Positions 61,101 to 64,000 of a DNA stretch of 64,000 bases are shown here, piece by piece; within the stretch, counting starts at the first letter, position 1, and every line of letters starts with the position of its first letter. Source of the DNA: Siphonodentalium dalli (Eukaryota; Mollusca; Scaphopoda; Gadilida; Siphonodentaliidae); the NCBI GenBank assembly GCA_032622095.1, contig CP136068.1, positions 148,935,365 to 148,999,364 of the forward strand. Reading direction: 5' to 3'. The position numbers were made by a program, and so were the translations under genes. The notes beneath the pieces were generated by a model. That model was not told the DNA's origin. It did no database searches and saw only the letters and a list, made by a program, of their open reading frames with translations.

Positions 61101-62280
61101 GTCACACAATCAGATGTAGGCTATATATGACTCACAGTGTTGGTTTCCGTTATATATTGTATATATAGCAGTTCTTGTCACACCCGCGGGATAGTTTTGG
61201 GGGCTATTGTCAAGGAGACACCCGCTCGGAAAACGTTCGGAGCATACAAACGCGTTTTAGAGCACTTCGGTGGATTTTACTCTAAACAAAACTGTTATTT
61301 ATTTATTTAAAAGACGTACCAGGAAGGATAACTCTATCTTGTTCTGCCCTAAATCACGGCAAACGGTAGGTATCACCACGATCCACAGTTTTTGGAAGAT
61401 TTTTTTATCAAAATCCGCTGATAAGTGCACATACCATTACTTGAATAATAATATATATTATTATTATTGAAGTAATGGTGTGTGCATTTATTATGGATTT
61501 TGATACTAAATTCCAACAACTGTGACACGATCTTGCGATCGAAATAAACCACTGTATTATGCATTTTATAGACAAATAGTATACACATTCTTCAGTTGTA
61601 TCTGTAGTTTATTCACAAATAACAATTTGTATATGGTCTTGAAATCGGGATTTATTAAATGTGTGTTGCTGTTGTTGTTGTTGTTGATGTTGTTATTGTT
61701 GTTGTTGCAACTGTGGCCCGGAGGAGATATAGCATTTTAAACACCGCCGTGTTCAGCCGCATTGGGCGCGCAACATCAGATGGATTGGAATAGATCATCA
61801 GTATAGTTGAATAGTAACAGTTAGGTGTGCCTCCTGTCCCTCTTAAGAATAAATGTTCTCCACGTGTGTAGCACCGCCACCTCCTCTTTAGTTTGATATA
61901 TCAGATTAGTATTATGATATATCAGATTACTTACACTACACTACACTAATCTGTTATATCAGAAGAGGTGGCGGTATAACGCCGCCTTACGAATGAGACT
62001 TATTTGCGGTTGAGTTAAGTTGAAGACTGTTCCATTTCTCTCTTTAGAATACTCATCTGGTTGCGACTACTTCGTAGATGGCTCCGATGCAGGACACATC
62101 TGGACGTGGAAGTACTCGGATGGTAGTGGCGTCCCATGGGTGAATTGGTTTCCCGATGAGCCAAACAGAGCCGACGAGAATTGCATGCTGCTCTGGTGCC
62201 TCCGCTCGTGGAAAATCATCGACACATTCTGTAATCACATGTCATATAAGAGGGACTATATATGTGAAATAGATATATAA
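51956..62280 (+). CDS. Secreted PAN + C-type lectin protein (3 exons)
   Basis: Joined from exons 51956-52199, 57845-58018 and 62048-62280. Both introns are phase 1 with GT..AG borders, and the sum is 651 bases: 216 residues plus TAA. ATG at 51956 starts a signal peptide (MWLIKFLSYAVAYIEVSLAG). Residues about 20-80 are PAN/apple-like (SWSEISCAAEC, QCYSFHYSEAGC). Residues 83-216 form a C-type lectin fold split over two exons: CPSNY, KVCFR, ACAAEGGHL, then a W-rich core, the EPN sugar/Ca motif (DEPNRADENC) and YICE near the end. EPN is the motif associated with mannose-type binding in this family. The usual WND is not obvious (SWKIIDTFC), so Ca/sugar binding is uncertain. Likely role, by family, is extracellular glycan recognition such as mucosal or immune lectin; this is inference. 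A polyadenylation hexamer may lie at 62638. Both introns are crowded with foldback elements. Confidence 0.85.
52515..55842. mobile_element. 3.3-kb foldback element with >1-kb inverted arms
   Basis: 52515-53571 and 54642-55842 are inverted copies of each other from the outermost 'ggcgggtaaaattg' / 'caattttacccgcc' inwards to 'atacaaatatc' / 'gatatttgtat'. The right arm is longer, mainly because about 115 bases are duplicated in tandem within it (55344-55458 and 55459-55580). A spacer of about 1.07 kb lies between. No transposase-like protein is visible and no target duplication is clear (left flank 'cacat', right flank 'aaaaaatc'). It sits wholly inside intron 1 of the lectin gene. Confidence 0.88.
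55843..57213. other. Lectin intron 1 sequence, nothing firm
   Basis: A 63-codon ATG-initiated minus-strand frame (56393-56584) has protein-like composition (Ser/Gln/Asn/Lys-rich) but no domain that I recognise. Nothing else stands out. Confidence 0.4.
57214..57753. mobile_element. hAT-type MITE with 8-bp target duplication
   Basis: The left end CAGTGTTCATG and the right end (complement CAGGGTTCACG) form a terminal inverted repeat. CTAGCACG flanks both sides exactly (57206-57213 and 57754-57761). The element lies only 91 bases before lectin exon 2, so its insertion must leave the exon's acceptor and branch region intact. A diverged reverse copy is at 5150-5548. Confidence 0.88.
57845..58018 (+). 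CDS. Lectin exon 2: first half of the C-type lectin fold
   Basis: 174 bases between an acceptor (gtggttttatttcag) and the donor GTCAGT at 58019. Read in the phase set by exon 1 it gives CPSNYILDIATKVCFR and DALVACAAEGGHLFRIWN, the classic start of a long-form C-type lectin domain. Longer open frames in the other phases here are not the coding frame. Confidence 0.82.
58099..58384 (-). repeat. tRNA-derived SINE
   Basis: On the minus strand the head GGGCATCGGTGTCTCAGTCG carries a pol III A box (58358-58374), and GGGTTCTAATCC (58305-58316) is a B box at about tRNA spacing. A tRNA-unrelated body follows, and the 3' end reads 'ttaaaccccaatcaatcaa' at 58117-58099. This is the usual layout of a SINE with a short tail repeat. 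It lies in lectin intron 2, 80 bases after exon 2, opposite to the gene. Confidence 0.82.
58576..58796. repeat. Two palindromes nested in one inverted repeat
   Basis: 'ccaatgcattctcttatata' at 58584 folds onto 'tatataagagaatgcattgg' ending at 58650. The same hairpin, inverted, occupies 58722-58788. The outer words 'gccctgtgcc' (58576) and 'ggcacagggc' (58787-58796) pair with each other, so the whole 221 bases also fold as one structure. Confidence 0.92.
59131..59343. mobile_element. Palindromic MITE flanked by TA, left copy
   Basis: CAGTAATGC at 59131 and GCATTACTG ending at 59343 are terminal inverted repeats flanked by TA on both sides. This fits a Tc1/mariner-type non-autonomous element. 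Almost the whole element folds on itself around 59236. Confidence 0.8.
59858..59940. repeat. 10-bp microsatellite (tttgtattat)n
   Basis: About eight perfect units of 'tttgtattat'. Confidence 0.95.
60116..60278. mobile_element. Palindromic MITE flanked by TA, right copy
   Basis: CAGCAATGC at 60116 and GCATTACTG ending at 60278 are flanked by TA. It is shorter than the left copy because part of the central stem is missing. Confidence 0.75.
61407..61505. repeat. Hairpin with about 47-bp arms
   Basis: 'tatcaaaatccgctgataag' at the left and 'ttattatggattttgata' at the right are mirrored, as are 'ccattacttgaataataata' and 'tattattattgaagtaatgg'. A few mismatches occur. It lies in lectin intron 2. 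Confidence 0.8.
61664..61710. repeat. GTT-rich trinucleotide microsatellite
   Basis: Imperfect run of 'gttgtt' units with occasional gct, gat and tat interruptions. Confidence 0.9.
61871..61978. repeat. Hairpin just upstream of lectin exon 3
   Basis: 'caccgccacctcctcttt' and 'gatatatcagatta' on the left pair with 'taatctgttatatc' and 'agaagaggtggcgg' on the right. The loop holds 'actacactacacta'. It ends about 70 bases before the exon 3 acceptor. Confidence 0.8.
62048..62280 (+). CDS. Lectin exon 3: second half of the C-type lectin fold
   Basis: Begins after the acceptor 'tccatttctctctttag', completes a Glu codon with the base left by exon 2, and reads EYSSGCDYF, VPWVNWFPDEPNRADENC and RDYICEIDI before TAA. 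Confidence 0.85.
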
Positions 62281-63176
62281 TTAAGAAACAAATACACTGC
62301 GTATTGGCGTGTAAAGTATAATCTGACCACAAACAAATTTATTGTAGGACGACGCGAAGTGGAGTCCTTCAATATGTTTCAGGAGTTACATTCGATTACA
62401 CATGCCGATGCGCATGCAGTGTTATATCTTTTGTAATTCGACTGTATGTTTTGGGCGAAACTCTTGTGACACACGCACAGCCTGCTATATAATAGCCGTT
62501 TTATCTCTGCGTGGTATGATTTTCCACCAAACAGTTCTTATGTTCGGACTTTAACTTCAAACATAATGTCACTGTTGAACGGCGACCCCTTTTCTTCCAT
62601 CTGTGATCATTTTGAAGACCTATTATTTTCTATCTTAAATAAAATTCAAGACAGGAGGTAGCCATTATATGTCTCTTTCTTCAATCTATATTAGCATGCA
62701 TTAATTAATTACAGTGTGTTTTGAATTACGAACGTTTTGAAGGTCTGAGGCGTTGGCAGCATTGCACTGATTGTATCACATCTTTTGTGGTACAATTCAG
62801 AATAACTAGAATTGGACAACAAAACGACGTTCATGTATCCATGGGAATTCAGGCTATTGCCAAATTAGAATGAGCATTGTGTGCAGGTTTACACAAAGTC
62901 GTATTACAGTACAATATAGTCATACATTTGGGCATATATTGCAAAATATTATTGAAAGATACTGCATCAATCATGTTTGAGGAGGCACGGAAGGGGTGGC
63001 ACGAGAACAGTCTAGATTATGCCACACCCACTCGAATACATAATATAATATACTTGTAAAATGTATTATGTAATAATGATATATGTGTATATTTAAATTA
63101 AATAGTATATGTTCTCCTATCCTATGTGTGTTCGTTGCTTCGAATGTTCCTACTTTTCATCGATCGAGAACTAATT
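62281..63176. other. Downstream of the lectin gene
   Basis: Probable 3' UTR, then intergenic. 'aataaa' at 62638 is a possible polyadenylation signal. No further gene recognised. Confidence 0.45.
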
Positions 63177-64000
63177 CACATGTCTTATATGTATCGACCG
63201 GAATGACACATGTCTTATATGTATCTATCGGAATGACACATGTCTTATATGTATCGACCTGAATGACACATGTCTTATATGTATCGATCGGAATGACACA
63301 TGTCTCATATGTATCGATCGGAATGACACATGTCTTATATGTATCGACCGGAATGACACATGTCTCATATGTATCAGCCGGAGCGACACATGTCTTATAT
63401 GTATCGACCGGAATGACACATGTCTTATATGTATCGACCGGAATGACACATGTCTCATATGTATCGACCGGAATGACACATGTCTTATATGTATCTATCG
63501 GAATGACACATGTATTATATGTATCGATCGGAATGACACATGTGTTATATGTATCGATCGGAATGACACATATCTTATATGTATCGACCGGAATGACACA
63601 TGTCTCATATGTATCTATCGGAATGACACATGTCTCATATGTATCGATCGGAATGACACATGTGTTATATGTATCTATCGGAATGACACATGTCTCATAT
63701 GTATCTATCGGAATGACACATGTCTTATATGTATCTATCGGAATGACACATGTCTCATATGTATCGACTGGAATGACACATGTCTTATATGTATCGACCG
63801 GAATGACACATGTCTTATATGTATCGACCGGAATGACACATGTCTTATATGTATCGACCGGAATGACACATGTCTCATATGTATCGACCGGAATGACACA
63901 TGTCTCATATGTATCTATCGGAATGACACATGTCTCATATGTATCGATCGGAATGACACATGTGTTATATGTATCTATCGAAATGACACATGTCTCATAT
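63177..64000. repeat. 30-bp minisatellite running off the window end
   Basis: About 27 units of 'cacatgtcttatatgtatcg' plus 'accggaatga' with a strict 30-base period. Variation is confined to a few positions: T/C in tcttat, C/G in gtctt, and gac/gat/tat before cgg. Because 30 is a multiple of three, a minus-strand frame stays open for many units (decapeptide HVSFRSIHIR). It has no start or domain context and is not called a gene. Confidence 0.97.

Noticed and set aside
63225-63479. A decapeptide-repeat protein or CRISPR-like array
   Set aside because: The 30-base units are contiguous, with no unique spacers, so this is a minisatellite. The open frame follows from the period being a multiple of three.

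Overview
This is an AT-rich, gene-poor eukaryotic window. Gene density is low, introns have GT..AG borders, and interspersed repeats, inverted repeats and satellites cover much of it. Three things point to a lophotrochozoan, most likely a mollusc: an intron-poor secretin-family GPCR whose ectodomain carries a somatomedin-B-like knot and a conserved YCGMCN block, a small secreted PAN plus C-type-lectin protein, and a tRNA-derived SINE ending in an (AATC)n-like tail. The species cannot be named from sequence alone.

Layout. 0-6.5 kb holds diverged interspersed repeats, a dimeric satellite (2.6-3.5 kb) and an old hAT-like MITE (5.15-5.55 kb). 6.55-8.78 kb is a damaged GPCR paralogue with an in-frame stop, no N-terminal SMB region and nothing after TM5. 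14.3-18.0 kb is a nearly perfect 1.86-kb tandem duplication. Its right copy runs into a long decayed minus-strand gene (17.4-21.9 kb) of a multi-copy invertebrate family that I can place by its motif order but cannot name; motifs near its C-terminus suggest a FEN/XPG-like PIN nuclease fold. A two-monomer satellite (24.1-24.9 kb) and a perfect 66-bp inverted repeat pair (25.2/26.2 kb) follow. 31.4-33.1 kb is a frameshifted Crypton-type (DUF3504) tyrosine recombinase. 34.4-37.8 kb is a satellite array that reverses orientation internally and is bounded by 115-bp terminal inverted repeats.

40.17-43.46 kb is the intact GPCR paralogue: 1092 codons from the first Met, one large exon after a phase-1 acceptor, with SMB-like knot, cysteine-rich ectodomain and seven TM segments. 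43.9-46.2 kb contains a G-rich tandem repeat and a hAT MITE with an exact 8-bp target duplication.

51.96-62.28 kb is best read as one plus-strand three-exon gene (exons 51956-52199, 57845-58018, 62048-62280). The three pieces share intron phase 1, total exactly 217 codons including stop, and encode signal peptide, PAN/apple-like domain and a split C-type lectin domain. Its two introns are packed with foldback elements, among them a 3.3-kb element with arms longer than 1 kb, MITEs, a SINE and nested palindromes. The window ends inside a 30-bp minisatellite (63.18-64.0 kb).

No operons, CRISPR arrays or rRNA genes are present. The only genes likely to make full-length product are the GPCR at 40 kb and the PAN/C-type lectin. 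The rest is decayed mobile or duplicated DNA.
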